From assembly GCF_002221505.1 (NCBI RefSeq), contig NZ_CP011036.1:3100001-3164000 (forward strand): a DNA stretch of 64,000 nt, given 5' to 3'. A program made the translations under genes and the position numbers. The notes beneath the pieces are model-generated. The model did no database searches, had not been told where the DNA came from, and saw only the letters and a program-made list of their open reading frames with translations. The stretch comes from Pseudoalteromonas nigrifaciens. GTDB lineage: Bacteria; Pseudomonadota; Gammaproteobacteria; Enterobacterales; Alteromonadaceae. This document shows, in pieces, positions 1-9,884 of this stretch (the first letter of the stretch is position 1; every line of letters begins with the position of its first letter).

Positions 1-1015
<1,015 letters not shown>

Positions 1016-1048
1016 TCACTTTAGGGATTGGCTTGTTAATAACACTAT

Positions 1049-1179
1049 TATATACCCAAGCCAACTTAATACCAATTGGCATAAATATTTGAACCATTTT
1101 ACGAATTAGATCGCTCTATAACTTCGTTAAAGAGCCCGCTACTTAAACCCATAGGTATAATTGCAGGCTTGGGTATATA
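1049..1179. repeat. MITE-like element with 14-bp perfect terminal inverted repeats
   Basis: TATATACCCAAGCC at 1049-1062 is repeated in inverse at 1166-1179. The 131-bp interval has no reading frame and contains a strong hairpin at 1113-1135 (arms GCTCT and TAAC, loop TTC). The ends are flanked by TA-rich sequence, which would suit a TA target duplication. It lies between the rpmA terminator and the obgE start. A non-autonomous miniature transposable element is an inference; the inverted repeat is seen directly. Confidence 0.6.
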
Positions 1180-1199
1180 TTGTAAAATAATGAAAACAA

Positions 1200-1223
1200 A
1201 AAACCCCGCAAAGGCGGGGTTTT
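1200..1223 (-). terminator. Rho-independent terminator of rplU-rpmA
   Basis: A 10-bp stem (AAAACCCCGC with GCGGGGTTTT, loop AAAG) is flanked by A and T runs on both sides, so it could work in both directions. It directly follows the rpmA stop on the minus strand. Confidence 0.85.
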
Positions 1224-1239
1224 TTAACTATCTTACTGA

Positions 1240-1497
1240 TTACTCAGTTACGATAGTTACGTATTTACGGTTTAAAGGACCTTTTTGTTCAAACTGAACT
1301 TTACCATCTGCTTTTGCGAAGATAGTGTGGTCTTTACCGATACCTACGTTTGTACCAGGGTGGAAACGAGTTCCACGCTGACGAACAATGATGCTACCCG
1401 CTAGAACTGATTCGCCACCAAAACGCTTAACACCTAGGCGTTTGCTTTCTGAATCGCGACCGTTACGAGTACTACCAGCTGCTTTTTTATGTGCCAT
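1240..1497 (-). CDS. rpmA: 50S ribosomal protein L27
   Basis: L27 is the large-subunit protein whose N-terminal tail reaches the peptidyl transferase centre. At 85 residues it has the family length. It starts [20 protein letters not shown] and carries the conserved [15 protein letters not shown] segment. It follows rplU with a 16-base gap, and the pair ends at a strong terminator. This start needs no cleaved N-terminal extension of the Firmicutes type. Confidence 0.98.
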
Positions 1498-1513
1498 TTC
1501 TAAGTACCTCTAA

Positions 1514-1825
1514 TTAAGCGCTAATGCCAGTGATTTTAACTTCTGTGAACCATTGACGATGGCCCATTTGCTTACGAGAATGCTTACGGCGTCTAAATTT
1601 AACAACCTTAATCTTCTCACCGCGACCATGTGAAACAACCTCAGCTGTTATCTTACCACCGTTTACGAACGGTACACCAATCTCGATTTTCTCACCATCA
1701 GCAACTAAAAGTACTGAATCAAATTCTACTGCTGCACCAGTTTCAACGTCTAATTTTTCAAGACGAATCGTTTGACCTTCAGTCACACGATGCTGTTTAC
1801 CACCACTTTGGAAAACCGCGTACAT
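1514..1825 (-). CDS. rplU: 50S ribosomal protein L21
   Basis: L21 binds 23S rRNA in the large subunit. The start chosen is the ATG at 1825, giving [14 protein letters not shown] and 103 residues, the same length as the E. coli protein. GGAG lies about 8 bases upstream. A longer frame reaching 1861 would add 12 residues not found in the family and was set aside. The C-terminal [15 protein letters not shown] basic stretch is typical. It is first in an operon with rpmA and divergent from ispB. Confidence 0.97.
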
Positions 1826-2204
1826 AATTAACTCCGTCTGTGCGCCCTCAAATCGACGCAACTAAAATATTCTTCGATAGGGCGCGAAGTTTACGCTACG
1901 GCGTAATAACTAGCAAGCCTATTTTGTAATTAAAATGAATAAAAAGTAGCTGCATTGAGAGCAATTCAATATTTCCCCTATTTTATATTAAATAGCCCTT
2001 TTGCCAAGCGCTTTTTCACGATTAGTGAAAATAATTTGCCTTAGCTAAACACACACTACAACGGATAATAAATAAACATAAATTACAGCACACTTTGTAC
2101 GCTAATTAATCAGCTATCTCTCGTATTTAAGTGCTAATTAGCGATGTTAACCGTGTTTTTTCAGGGAATCGTCACAAAATATCGAGCTAGTGCTTTTTTT
2201 GTTG

Positions 2205-2210
2205 TACAAT
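2205..2210 (+). promoter_or_regulatory. Candidate -10 box of ispB
   Basis: TACAAT lies 38 bases before the ispB ATG in the rplU/ispB divergent gap (1826-2247). No convincing -35 box was found at the right distance. The rest of the gap is AT-rich, must also hold the rplU promoter, and shows no gene or structured RNA I can recognise. Confidence 0.35.
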
Positions 2211-2247
2211 CTGCGCCGTTCACACATAAAAATTGGCTCGGAGATCA

Positions 2248-3219
2248 ATGGATATAAAAGCTATCCAGGCGTTAATCGAAAACGATATGAATGACGTCAA
2301 TCAACTTATACATGCGCAAATGCGCTCAGATGTGGCGTTAGTTAACCAACTTGGCTTGTATATTGTAAACAGTGGCGGCAAGCGCGTGCGCCCAATGTTG
2401 GCAATACTAGCGGCCAGAGCATTGGGTTATCAGGGTAAAGATCATATTACACTTGCAACTATTGTTGAGTTTATTCATACCGCAACACTATTACATGATG
2501 ATGTTGTTGATGAATCTAACTTACGCCGAGGCACGCCTACAGCAAATGCTGAGTTTGGTAATGCTGCCAGCGTATTAGTGGGCGACTTTATTTACACTCG
2601 TTCATTTCAGCTTATGGTTGGCCTTGGTAAAATGCAGGTAATGCAAGTGCTTGCAGATGCAACTAACATTATTGCTGAAGGTGAAGTATTACAGTTAATG
2701 AACTGTAATGACCCCGACACCACTGAAGCGAGTTATATGCAGGTTATTTACTCTAAAACCGCTAAGCTATTTGAAGCCGCGACAGGCCTTGCGGCCATTA
2801 TTACTGAGCAAAACCAAGCCACGCTTGATGCGCTTAACCTATACGGCATGCATTTAGGTACTGCGTTTCAGCTCGTTGATGACGTACTTGATTACAACGC
2901 AGATGCAGATCAATTAGGTAAAAATATTGGTGATGATTTAGCCGAAGGGAAACCAACTCTGCCGCTTATTTATGCAATGCAACATGGTAATGAGCAGCAA
3001 ACACAGCTGATCCGTGACGCTATAGAGCACAGTAATGGCATGGATCATCTTGAAGAAATTTTAGCGGCACTTAAACAAACCAATGCGCTTGAATTTACGA
3101 TGCAAAAGGCCGAACTTGAAGCCGACAAAGCCATTGCTTGCTTAGACTTTTTAGCTGAGTCTGAATATAAACAAGCACTTGTGAGCCTTGCCCGTATTGC
3201 AGTTGATCGCGATCACTAA
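2248..3219 (+). CDS. ispB: Octaprenyl diphosphate synthase
   Basis: This trans-prenyltransferase extends FPP with isopentenyl diphosphate to make the ubiquinone side chain. Two aspartate-rich motifs bind the Mg-diphosphate groups: DDVVD at residues 84-88 and DDVLD at 211-215. The GGKRVRPM substrate-binding segment sits near residue 43. The ATG at 2248 is preferred over a TTG at 2233 because CGGAGA lies just upstream of the ATG. This gives 323 residues, the normal length. The position divergent from rplU-rpmA is conserved in gammaproteobacteria. The exact chain length (C40) is inferred from context. Confidence 0.95.
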   Translation: MDIKAIQALIENDMNDVNQLIHAQMRSDVALVNQLGLYIVNSGGKRVRPMLAILAARALGYQGKDHITLATIVEFIHTATLLHDDVVDESNLRRGTPTANAEFGNAASVLVGDFIYTRSFQLMVGLGKMQVMQVLADATNIIAEGEVLQLMNCNDPDTTEASYMQVIYSKTAKLFEAATGLAAIITEQNQATLDALNLYGMHLGTAFQLVDDVLDYNADADQLGKNIGDDLAEGKPTLPLIYAMQHGNEQQTQLIRDAIEHSNGMDHLEEILAALKQTNALEFTMQKAELEADKAIACLDFLAESEYKQALVSLARIAVDRDH

Positions 3220-3237
3220 CTTTACTGCCTTTATGTG

Positions 3238-3263
3238 TAGCTAACCTGGGTGCAGGTTAGCTA
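3238..3263 (+). other. Perfect 11-bp hairpin after ispB
   Basis: TAGCTAACCTG pairs with CAGGTTAGCTA around a GGTG loop. No T-run follows, so it is probably not a terminator by itself. It could protect the 3' end of the ispB mRNA or assist the terminator 14 bases further on. Confidence 0.5.
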
Positions 3264-3276
3264 AATTCCGAGCAAT

Positions 3277-3304
3277 AAAAAAGCCTGCAAACGCAGGCTT
3301 TTTT
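3277..3304. terminator. Bidirectional terminator between ispB and mdh
   Basis: A 12-bp stem, AAAAAAGCCTGC with GCAGGCTTTTTT (loop AAAC), lies between the convergent genes ispB and mdh. T-runs are present on both strands, so it should serve both. Confidence 0.88.
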
Positions 3305-3322
3305 GTCACTTGATTTTGGCTA

Positions 3323-4255
3323 TTACGCCATGAAATCAACACCTTCTTTGATGTCTTTTTTCAGTGTTTCAAGCATGTCATTTTTTGCTTTTGTTTCAAA
3401 TGCGCTTAGTTCGCCGTAAGAAAGAATTTCTTCTACGCCGTTTTTACCTAAACGTACTGGGTGTGCAAAGTACTCCGCATCGCCATTTTCAACAGCAACG
3501 TACGCGTAATCTACAACGTCTTCACCTTGTAGGCCTTTAACTAAAGACATACAAAAACGAGCTGCTGCTGCACCCATTGATAAAGTAGCTGAACCGCCAC
3601 CCGCTTTAGCATTTACAACTTCAGTACCCGCATTTTGGATACGTGGAGTAAGTGCTGCAACTTCTTCATCTGTAAAGCTCACGCCTTCAACTTGAGAAAG
3701 TAGAGGTAAAATAGTAGTACCTGAGTGGCCACCAATTACAGGAACTTTAACAGTTGCTACGTCTACGCCTTTAAGTTCAGCAACAAATGCTTCTGAACGA
3801 ATAACGTCAAGCGTAGTAATACCGAATACGCGTTTAGCGTCGTAAGTACCAGCTTTTTTAAATACTTCAGCAACAATTGGTACAGTGCCGTTTACTGGGT
3901 TAGTAATAATACCTACTAACGCTTTAGGACAACTTGCAACTATGCCTTCTGCTAACGTTTTGATGATGCCAGCATTTACATTAAATAAATCTGCACGATC
4001 CATACCTGGCTTACGTGGCATGCCAGCAGGAATAAGTACGATATCAGCATCTTTAAGCGCTTCATTTAACGCATCAGCGCCAAAGCCAGCTACTTTAACC
4101 GCTGTAGGGATATGAGATAGATCAACCGCAACACCTGGAACTACTGGTGCAACATCATATAGTGATAATTCAGAACCAGCTGGTAAGCCTGTTTTTAATA
4201 ATAAAGACAACGCTTGACCGATACCGCCTGCAGCACCTAATACAGCAACTTTCAT
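3323..4255 (-). CDS. mdh: Malate dehydrogenase
   Basis: A TCA-cycle enzyme that oxidises malate to oxaloacetate with NAD. The Rossmann motif GAAGGIG lies at residues 7-13. The substrate-binding arginines are R81 and R87 in the active-site loop and R153. The catalytic pair is D150 and H177 (VIGGHSG). At 310 residues it matches the gammaproteobacterial mitochondrial-type enzyme. It is divergent from argR, a conserved arrangement. Confidence 0.97.
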   Translation of the reverse strand: MKVAVLGAAGGIGQALSLLLKTGLPAGSELSLYDVAPVVPGVAVDLSHIPTAVKVAGFGADALNEALKDADIVLIPAGMPRKPGMDRADLFNVNAGIIKTLAEGIVASCPKALVGIITNPVNGTVPIVAEVFKKAGTYDAKRVFGITTLDVIRSEAFVAELKGVDVATVKVPVIGGHSGTTILPLLSQVEGVSFTDEEVAALTPRIQNAGTEVVNAKAGGGSATLSMGAAAARFCMSLVKGLQGEDVVDYAYVAVENGDAEYFAHPVRLGKNGVEEILSYGELSAFETKAKNDMLETLKKDIKEGVDFMA

Positions 4256-4419
4256 TGGAATTCTCCGTGATTTGAGGTAGGAAATATTTATGGCTCTAAG
4301 ATAAAGAAATTAGCGACTAAAAACAAATTTATCCTGCCTATTTTCGTAATATTTTAGACCATAGTTGTAAAAACATTTGGCCTGAATACAGTAAACTGGC
4401 AAGTTAAATAAACAACTGC

Positions 4420-4433
4420 TGCATAATTATTCG
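4420..4433 (+). promoter_or_regulatory. Candidate ARG box (ArgR autoregulation)
   Basis: TGCATAATTATTCG matches the ARG box core TGAAT-wwww-ATTCA at 4 of 5 bases in each half. It lies 21 bases before the argR ATG. ArgR boxes usually come in pairs 21 bases apart; the upstream partner position matches poorly. The site would allow arginine-dependent autorepression. It is inferred from the motif only. Confidence 0.4.
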
Positions 4434-4454
4434 TTTTTGTGTAGAATTTGCGGC

Positions 4455-4949
4455 ATGGATAATAAAAAGCAAATAAAAACTATGCAACCACAAGACAAAC
4501 AGGAAGCGTTAGTAAAAGCATTTAAAGCGCTTTTAAAAGAAGAAAACTTTGGTTCTCAAGGCGATATAGTAGATTCGTTAAAAGAGCAAGGTTTTGACAA
4601 TATAAGCCAAAGTAAAGTGTCGCGCATGCTTAGTAAGTTTGGCGCGGTACGAACGCGCAATGCCAAACAAGAAATGGTGTATTGCTTGCCAGCAGAAATG
4701 GGCGTACCCACAGCAAAAAGCCCGTTGCGCCAGCTTGTTATTGATATAATGCATAACGAAATGATGATTATTATCCGTACCAGTCCAGGCGCGGCTCAGC
4801 TTATTGCGCGTTTACTTGACTCATTAGGTAAAGCCGATGGCGTGTTAGGTACTATAGCTGGCGACGACACTATTTTTATTGCCCCAGCTAAAATATCTGA
4901 AATAGACTTAACCCTAGAGCGGGTACGTATTTTATTTGATACGGTTTAG
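4455..4949 (+). CDS. argR: Arginine repressor ArgR
   Basis: A hexameric arginine-sensing repressor of arginine biosynthesis. The N-terminal winged helix includes [20 protein letters not shown], close to E. coli ArgR. The C-terminal oligomerisation and arginine-binding domain contains [15 protein letters not shown] and [10 protein letters not shown]. Three starts are possible: TTG 4437, ATG 4455 and ATG 4482. None has a strong ribosome site. ATG 4482 ([14 protein letters not shown]) aligns best with the E. coli N terminus and could be the true start. Confidence 0.95.
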   Translation: MDNKKQIKTMQPQDKQEALVKAFKALLKEENFGSQGDIVDSLKEQGFDNISQSKVSRMLSKFGAVRTRNAKQEMVYCLPAEMGVPTAKSPLRQLVIDIMHNEMMIIIRTSPGAAQLIARLLDSLGKADGVLGTIAGDDTIFIAPAKISEIDLTLERVRILFDTV

Positions 4950-4951
4950 TA

Positions 4952-4980
4952 TTTAAAACATGCGTTATAACTGTTTTAAA
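4952..4980. terminator. AT-rich inverted repeat between argR and the peroxidase gene
   Basis: TTTAAAACA and TGTTTTAAA form a perfect 9-bp repeat around an 11-base spacer. It overlaps the peroxidase stop codon, between two convergent genes. The stem has almost no GC, so termination would be weak. Confidence 0.3.
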
Positions 4981-5864
4981 AACCCAACTGACGGTGCAAA
5001 AAACGCAGACCCCATATCGGCTTGAGTAAAATCAAGCCAATGATCATAGCACTCCCCCTCACCTAAACGACTTTTTAATACCTGTTCAAATGCGGTTCCA
5101 CTGGCCGAGCAAGTAATTGACAGCATTCCTTGCTCGTAAACATCGCCATAAGGCATGCCTTGATTAAGTAATATTGGCTGGCCTTGCTCATCTTTTAATT
5201 CACTGCGTTGTGCATGGCTGGTTTCAAGCGCTGGGGCTATAAGAGTGTTGTCTAAGCGAGTGCGACCTATTATTTGCTCTTGCTCATCTAGCGATAGATG
5301 CTGCCATACACTTAGATCGTGCTTATAACGTTGCACATGAATATAACTGCCTTGATCCTCAAAGCTACCTGGTTTATTTATTAACGCCGTTGCCCGCTTT
5401 TGTCGGCCATGCGGCATTTTGCCACCATAAATAAAACCATTGAAATCGCGACCATCTAAAAATCTAAAATTACGAATTTGTTCCACCAGCTCTACGTCTG
5501 GTGCAAATAACTTTAAAATTTGCAGTGCAAATAAATGATTGACGTCTTCGCGGTCTGAACGTATTTGCACAAACAAATCACACGGCTGCACGCTCATTGC
5601 GTGTTCATTATGATTTATATTAGGAAAGCTTTGTAGTTCACTGGGGATATACTCTGGCAAAATATGCGGCCAATACTGTGCACCAATAGCCACCATACAA
5701 GAAAGCATAGATTCAGAAAACTGATCGCTAAACTCTTCCTCAATAGCGCTTACTTGCTTGAGCTTTGTACGTAATGACTCATCTTGGCCATCAAACACAT
5801 TAAAAAATAAATGCAAACCGTGTAAGTTTGCTTCAGCACAAATCCCTGATTGCGCTTGTGCCAT
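4965..5864 (-). CDS. DyP-type heme peroxidase, cytoplasmic
   Basis: A protein of the dye-decolorizing peroxidase family (YfeX/TyrA-like), 299 residues. Support comes from the DG motif FRFLDGRDFNGF at residues 133-144 (D137), QRYKHDLSVW at 178-187 with the probable proximal heme ligand H182, GRTRLDN at 200-206, and MPYGD at 237-241. There is no Tat or Sec signal. The distal arginine usually found two residues before the residue preceding MP(F/Y)G (ILRxxMPFG) appears to be N234 (ILLNQGMPYG), so activity may be altered. AAGGA lies upstream of the ATG. It follows fbpC by 50 bases and is probably in the same iron-transport operon. Some DyPs (EfeB, YfeX) have been linked to heme iron; that role here is inference. 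Confidence 0.85.
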   Translation of the reverse strand: MAQAQSGICAEANLHGLHLFFNVFDGQDESLRTKLKQVSAIEEEFSDQFSESMLSCMVAIGAQYWPHILPEYIPSELQSFPNINHNEHAMSVQPCDLFVQIRSDREDVNHLFALQILKLFAPDVELVEQIRNFRFLDGRDFNGFIYGGKMPHGRQKRATALINKPGSFEDQGSYIHVQRYKHDLSVWQHLSLDEQEQIIGRTRLDNTLIAPALETSHAQRSELKDEQGQPILLNQGMPYGDVYEQGMLSITCSASGTAFEQVLKSRLGEGECYDHWLDFTQADMGSAFFAPSVGFLKQL

Positions 5865-5914
5865 TGTTATTCCTTAGCTTATAAATAGATAAACACAGCG
5901 AATAACAAATTAAT

Positions 5915-6964
5915 TTATGATTCGAAAAAATTCACCGTGTGGGGTTTTATTTTTATTATAACCTGCTCATTTTGAACAAATGACTGGCCATATTGCGCTG
6001 CAACTTCTATTTCTTGTTGTGCAATAACTACAGTGTAAACATAAGCCGAACCAATAAAACGACTGCTTAATATGGTGGCGCGTTCACTATGGCTATCTTT
6101 TTTATTGTCGCTCATTAGCTCTATTTGATGAGGACGCACATATATTTTTCCTATATTAGCCTGGTGCTGGTGCGCAATAACCGACTCAACTAGGCCAAAA
6201 GCGGTTTTATATTCAGTTGCTGTTAACACTTCTGCGCTTAAGTATATGCCCTGACCCAGAAACTCTGCAACCTCCTTTGAGCTTGGTTTAGCAAAAAGCT
6301 GTTCTGGGGTGCCCTGCTGAGCTATTTTACCCTGGTGCATAATAGCCAGCGTGTCTGCAAATGCAAAAGCCTCTTCCTTTGAGTGGGTAACAAATACTGC
6401 CGACACTTGTTGAGTTTTAATTATGCGGCGAATATCGGCAATTAATTCAAAGCGTACTTGAGTGTCTATATTCGAAAACGGCTCATCAAGTAATAGTAAA
6501 CTTGGTTTGTAAGCAAGTGCACGCGCAATCGCCACGCGCTGTTGTTGCCCACCCGATAACTGATGCGGATACCTGTCGGCGCAGCCAACTAAATGCACCA
6601 GCTTAAGCATTTCATCAACGCGCTGTTGCTTTTGCTCTTTACTCATTTTACTTAAGCCAAAAGCAATATTATGTGCCACGGTTAAATGCGGGAATAACGC
6701 ATAATCTTGAAACATCATGCCAATATTACGATGCTCTGGCGAGATAAATGTATTGGCGTTACTCACCAGCTTACCATCGATAAACACGCTTCCTTGTTGC
6801 GTTTCTATTAGCCCTGCAATTGCTTTTAAGGTGGTGGTTTTACCACAACCACTGGCACCTAACAAACACACTATTTCGTTTTTACCTATGGTTAAATTTA
6901 GCTCGTGAATAACCTTAGTACCGTTATATTGATAGCTCACGCCTTGTAAAATCAAACTACTCAT
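5915..6964 (-). CDS. fbpC: Iron(III) ABC transporter, ATP-binding protein
   Basis: The ATPase subunit of a FbpABC-type ferric ion importer. Walker A is GASGCGKT (36-43), the signature LSGGQ is at 136-140 and Walker B ends LLLLDEP (D160, E161). A C-terminal regulatory region of about 110 residues follows, as in the MalK/FbpC group. The ATG immediately follows the permease stop, so the two are translated as a pair. fbpC rather than potA is chosen because the partner binding protein is of the iron type. Confidence 0.9.
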   Translation of the reverse strand: MSSLILQGVSYQYNGTKVIHELNLTIGKNEIVCLLGASGCGKTTTLKAIAGLIETQQGSVFIDGKLVSNANTFISPEHRNIGMMFQDYALFPHLTVAHNIAFGLSKMSKEQKQQRVDEMLKLVHLVGCADRYPHQLSGGQQQRVAIARALAYKPSLLLLDEPFSNIDTQVRFELIADIRRIIKTQQVSAVFVTHSKEEAFAFADTLAIMHQGKIAQQGTPEQLFAKPSSKEVAEFLGQGIYLSAEVLTATEYKTAFGLVESVIAHQHQANIGKIYVRPHQIELMSDNKKDSHSERATILSSRFIGSAYVYTVVIAQQEIEVAAQYGQSFVQNEQVIIKIKPHTVNFFES

Positions 6965-8596
6965 TTAACTACGTTGCTCCATAGAACGGTTAATAAAATA
7001 CAGAGGGATAAATCCAACCAGCACAATAAATAATGCCGATATAGAAGCCAGCTCTAATTGCTCATCACTCACATACTGAAACACATGCGTAGCTAAGCTT
7101 TCAAAATTAAACGGCCTAAGTAACAAAGCCGTAGGTAGCTCTTTCATGCATTCAATAAACACCAGCAAAGCCGCAGTAAGCAACCCGCGTCTAAGTAGGG
7201 GTAAATGCACCAAACGTAACGTATGGCCTTGGCTTTTGCCCATAGATTGGCTAGCCATGTCGAGAGAGGGGCTAATGCGTAAAAAGCTCGACTCAATCGC
7301 GCCATGTGCTACTGCGTAAAAACGCACTACATAAGCAAAAATAATGGTAAATACACTGCCAGTGAGTAACAAGCCTATATTTAAGTCGTATGGCTCAAGC
7401 ACACGGTTTACAGTATTTTCTAACAGCGTAAGCGGTAATAGCACCGCAATAGCCAGTACTGTTCCTGGTAAAGCGTAGCCGGTGCTAGCTAATCGCCCCG
7501 GAATAAGTGGATAATTTTGCTTGGCTATACGTTGATAAAACACCACTAATACACTAAGTAACAGCGTTACTACGCTTACTACTATAGCTACCTTTAAACT
7601 TTGCCACGCATAGCTAAAAAACTCACTACTCCATGCTTGATCAAAATAAACAATGGCGTACTTTATTAACACAGCGATAGGTATAACAAAGGCAACAATT
7701 AAAATCACACTGCAAAATAGCGTTGCCAGCCAAGCCGACTTGCCTTTTAATATATAAAGCGCTTCACTATTTATACCCGACTGACGCTCAAACACCGCTT
7801 GATTACGGCGACTAAAGCGCTCCGTCATTAAGGCTAAAAACAATAGTAATAACATCACGCCCGATATTTTAGCTGCAGCGGTTAACGAGTAATAACCAAA
7901 CCAAGTATCGTATACGGCAGTGGTTAAGGTGCTTACAGCAAAGTAGCTTACTGTGGCAAAGTCAGCCATGGTTTCCATACTAATTAGCGCTAGCGCAGCT
8001 ACAATTGCGCCGCGCGATAACACTAAGCTCACCCTAAAAAAACTCTGCCACGACGACAGCCCCATTAACTGGCTAGCCTGTACTAACTTAAAAGACTGCT
8101 CACGCAAGGCTGTTTTAAAAATTAAATATAAATAGGGATAAAGCACCAGTGCAAGCATTACAATAGCGCCGGGCAAAGTGCGTATATCAAAAAACCAGTA
8201 ATCATCCGGCGATTGCCACCCAAACCAGTCTCTGAGAGTATTTTGTACTGGGCCTGCGTAATCAAGCAAGTCGGTATAAACATAGGCAATAATATAGGTA
8301 GGCATAGCCAGTGGCAGCATTAACGCCCATTCAAACTGTTTTTTACCCGGGAACTGGCAATAAGCGGTTAGCCAGCCAAGTGGTAAGGCAATAGCACAGC
8401 TTAGTACACACACACCTAAAATAAGTAATACGGTATTAGAAATGTAATCCCACAGCACTGTATCCCAAAGATGCGAAAACACCTCTGAGTTACCTTGTAG
8501 AGATTCAAATAGCAGAAAAAACAATGGGGTCGACAGTAATAATCCTGTCGACCATGCAAAAAGCTGCCATTTAGACAGCTGAAATTTATAAGTCAT
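6965..8596 (-). CDS. fbpB: Iron(III) ABC transporter, fused permease
   Basis: An inner-membrane permease of 543 residues made of two fused BPD-type transport domains, as usual for FbpB/SfuB. About twelve hydrophobic segments are visible. Each half carries an EAA-type loop for docking the ATPase (QASQLMGLSSWQSFFRV near 178-194 and a second near 445-465). Its ATG is directly adjacent to the fbpA stop. It moves ferric iron from the periplasmic binding protein into the cytoplasm. Confidence 0.92.
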   Translation of the reverse strand: MTYKFQLSKWQLFAWSTGLLLSTPLFFLLFESLQGNSEVFSHLWDTVLWDYISNTVLLILGVCVLSCAIALPLGWLTAYCQFPGKKQFEWALMLPLAMPTYIIAYVYTDLLDYAGPVQNTLRDWFGWQSPDDYWFFDIRTLPGAIVMLALVLYPYLYLIFKTALREQSFKLVQASQLMGLSSWQSFFRVSLVLSRGAIVAALALISMETMADFATVSYFAVSTLTTAVYDTWFGYYSLTAAAKISGVMLLLLFLALMTERFSRRNQAVFERQSGINSEALYILKGKSAWLATLFCSVILIVAFVIPIAVLIKYAIVYFDQAWSSEFFSYAWQSLKVAIVVSVVTLLLSVLVVFYQRIAKQNYPLIPGRLASTGYALPGTVLAIAVLLPLTLLENTVNRVLEPYDLNIGLLLTGSVFTIIFAYVVRFYAVAHGAIESSFLRISPSLDMASQSMGKSQGHTLRLVHLPLLRRGLLTAALLVFIECMKELPTALLLRPFNFESLATHVFQYVSDEQLELASISALFIVLVGFIPLYFINRSMEQRS

Positions 8597-9601
8597 TTAA
8601 AGATCGAATTTCACCTCATCAATTAGCCTTAACGCTAACGGACGATATTTACTAATTTCATCAAGTGGTAAGCTATCTTCTTTAAAGCTTCCCCAAGATG
8701 CAACTAAACTTGATAATTCTACGCCTAGCTTAACCGGATATTCCATATTAATTGAAGCGTACATGTTTTGCGCTTTATTGTCGGTCATATACTCTAGGAG
8801 TTTCAAGGCATTTTCAGGGTTTTTAGCGTATTTTGTAATAACTGCACCCGACACATTTATATGCGAGCCGCGATTGATTTGGTTCGGAAAGTTAATATTT
8901 ACCGCTTGTGCCCATTCTTTTTGGGTTTCATCTTGCAGCATTTTACCTAAATAGTAACTATTGCCAAATGCAAGATCGCACAAACCTTCTTTTACTGCTT
9001 TTACTTGCGCTCTATCGTTACCTTGTGGTTTACGCGCTAAATTTGCTTTAACCCCCTCAAGCCATACTTTGGTATCTGCTTCACCATGGTGTGCAATCAT
9101 TGATGCAACTAAACCCAAATTATACGGATGTTTACCAGAGCGAGTACATATTTGCCCTTTATATTTTGGATCTGCCAAATCTTCATAAGTCAGCTCAGGT
9201 AGCGCGCCCACACGCTCTTTTGACGAGTAAACATTACGTACTCGCTTAGTAAGTGCCACCCACTGGCCGTCGCCATCACGAAATGCCGCAGGCACATTGT
9301 TATTAATTGCTTCGCTACTAATAGTTTGCGTTAAATCTAAATCTTCAAGTTGGATTAAGGCGCTAAAATTAGACGTTAATACTAAATCGGCTTTGCTGTG
9401 TTTACCTTCGCGCTTAACGCGCTCTATTAAGCCTTTATTAGCAAACACTACATTTGTTTTAATACCAGTTTGTTTGGTAAAGTCATCTAAAATTGGTTTT
9501 ATTAAAAAAGGCTGTCGAAAAGAATAAATATTAACGGACTCAGTTGCAAAAACGGGTGCCGACACAGCCAAACCAACTACAATTGCGAATACTTTTTTCA
9601 T
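8597..9601 (-). CDS. fbpA: Iron(III)-binding periplasmic protein
   Basis: A periplasmic ferric-ion-binding protein (FutA/FbpA class) and the first gene of the operon. The start is the ATG at 9601: MKKVFAIVVGLAVSAPVFA is a clean signal peptide and a GGTGGG ribosome site lies upstream. The longer frame to 9631 starts inside the likely Fur box and was rejected. VNIYSFRQPFLIKPILDDF begins the mature fold. Later segments (RVRNVYSSKERV and YLGKM) match the iron-binding family, including the tyrosines expected as ligands. A Fur-like box upstream suggests iron repression. Confidence 0.92.
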   Translation of the reverse strand: MKKVFAIVVGLAVSAPVFATESVNIYSFRQPFLIKPILDDFTKQTGIKTNVVFANKGLIERVKREGKHSKADLVLTSNFSALIQLEDLDLTQTISSEAINNNVPAAFRDGDGQWVALTKRVRNVYSSKERVGALPELTYEDLADPKYKGQICTRSGKHPYNLGLVASMIAHHGEADTKVWLEGVKANLARKPQGNDRAQVKAVKEGLCDLAFGNSYYLGKMLQDETQKEWAQAVNINFPNQINRGSHINVSGAVITKYAKNPENALKLLEYMTDNKAQNMYASINMEYPVKLGVELSSLVASWGSFKEDSLPLDEISKYRPLALRLIDEVKFDL

Positions 9602-9615
9602 ATTTCCCACCTGAA

Positions 9616-9630
9616 TAATAACTATTATCA
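9616..9630 (-). promoter_or_regulatory. Fur-like box upstream of fbpA
   Basis: On the minus strand TGATAAT-A-GTTATTA matches the 7-1-7 Fur core (TGATAAT-N-ATTATCA) at 12 of 14 positions. It is 15 bases before the fbpA ATG. Fur control of an iron importer is the expected arrangement; binding itself is inferred. Confidence 0.6.
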
Positions 9631-9710
9631 ATAATTCTACCGTGCCTTACCCAAAAGTGCACACTTTATATAATCTGATCCTGTTAAAATCGCTAAAATA
9701 GAAAACCAAC

Positions 9711-9727
9711 GTAAGACATATCCTACA
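9711..9727 (+). promoter_or_regulatory. GacA/UvrY-type box upstream of the CsrB-like RNA
   Basis: GTAAG-ACATAT-CCTACA matches the second base onward of the TGTAAG-N6-CTTACA consensus with one mismatch in the right half; the first base is C instead of T. Its centre is about 165 bases before the predicted RNA start. This resembles the far-upstream placement of the box at csrB in enterobacteria and Vibrio. Confidence 0.6.
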
Positions 9728-9872
9728 AACGTGACAGCCAATGATGAAAACACAACATGGAAAACCATAACAAACAAAGTAACCAATTGTTTTAATTAAA
9801 GTAAATTATTTTAACTATTACGACTATAGCAATTAATTAGCAACCTATACTTCTTTAAAATATCGTACCGCC

Positions 9873-9878
9873 TATAAT
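9873..9878 (+). promoter_or_regulatory. -10 box of the CsrB-like RNA
   Basis: A perfect TATAAT. A poor -35 candidate (TTCTTT at 9851-9856) lies 16 bases upstream, fitting an activator-dependent promoter. The predicted RNA start is near 9885. Confidence 0.6.
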
Positions 9879-9884
9879 TAACTT

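Noticed and set aside
3238..3263. Hairpin after ispB as a terminator
   Set aside because: There is a strong stem but no T-run; the true terminator is just downstream at 3277-3304.
9602..9631. Longer fbpA start (MIIVIIQVGN)
   Set aside because: It would precede the signal peptide and lie over the likely Fur box; the ribosome site fits ATG 9601.
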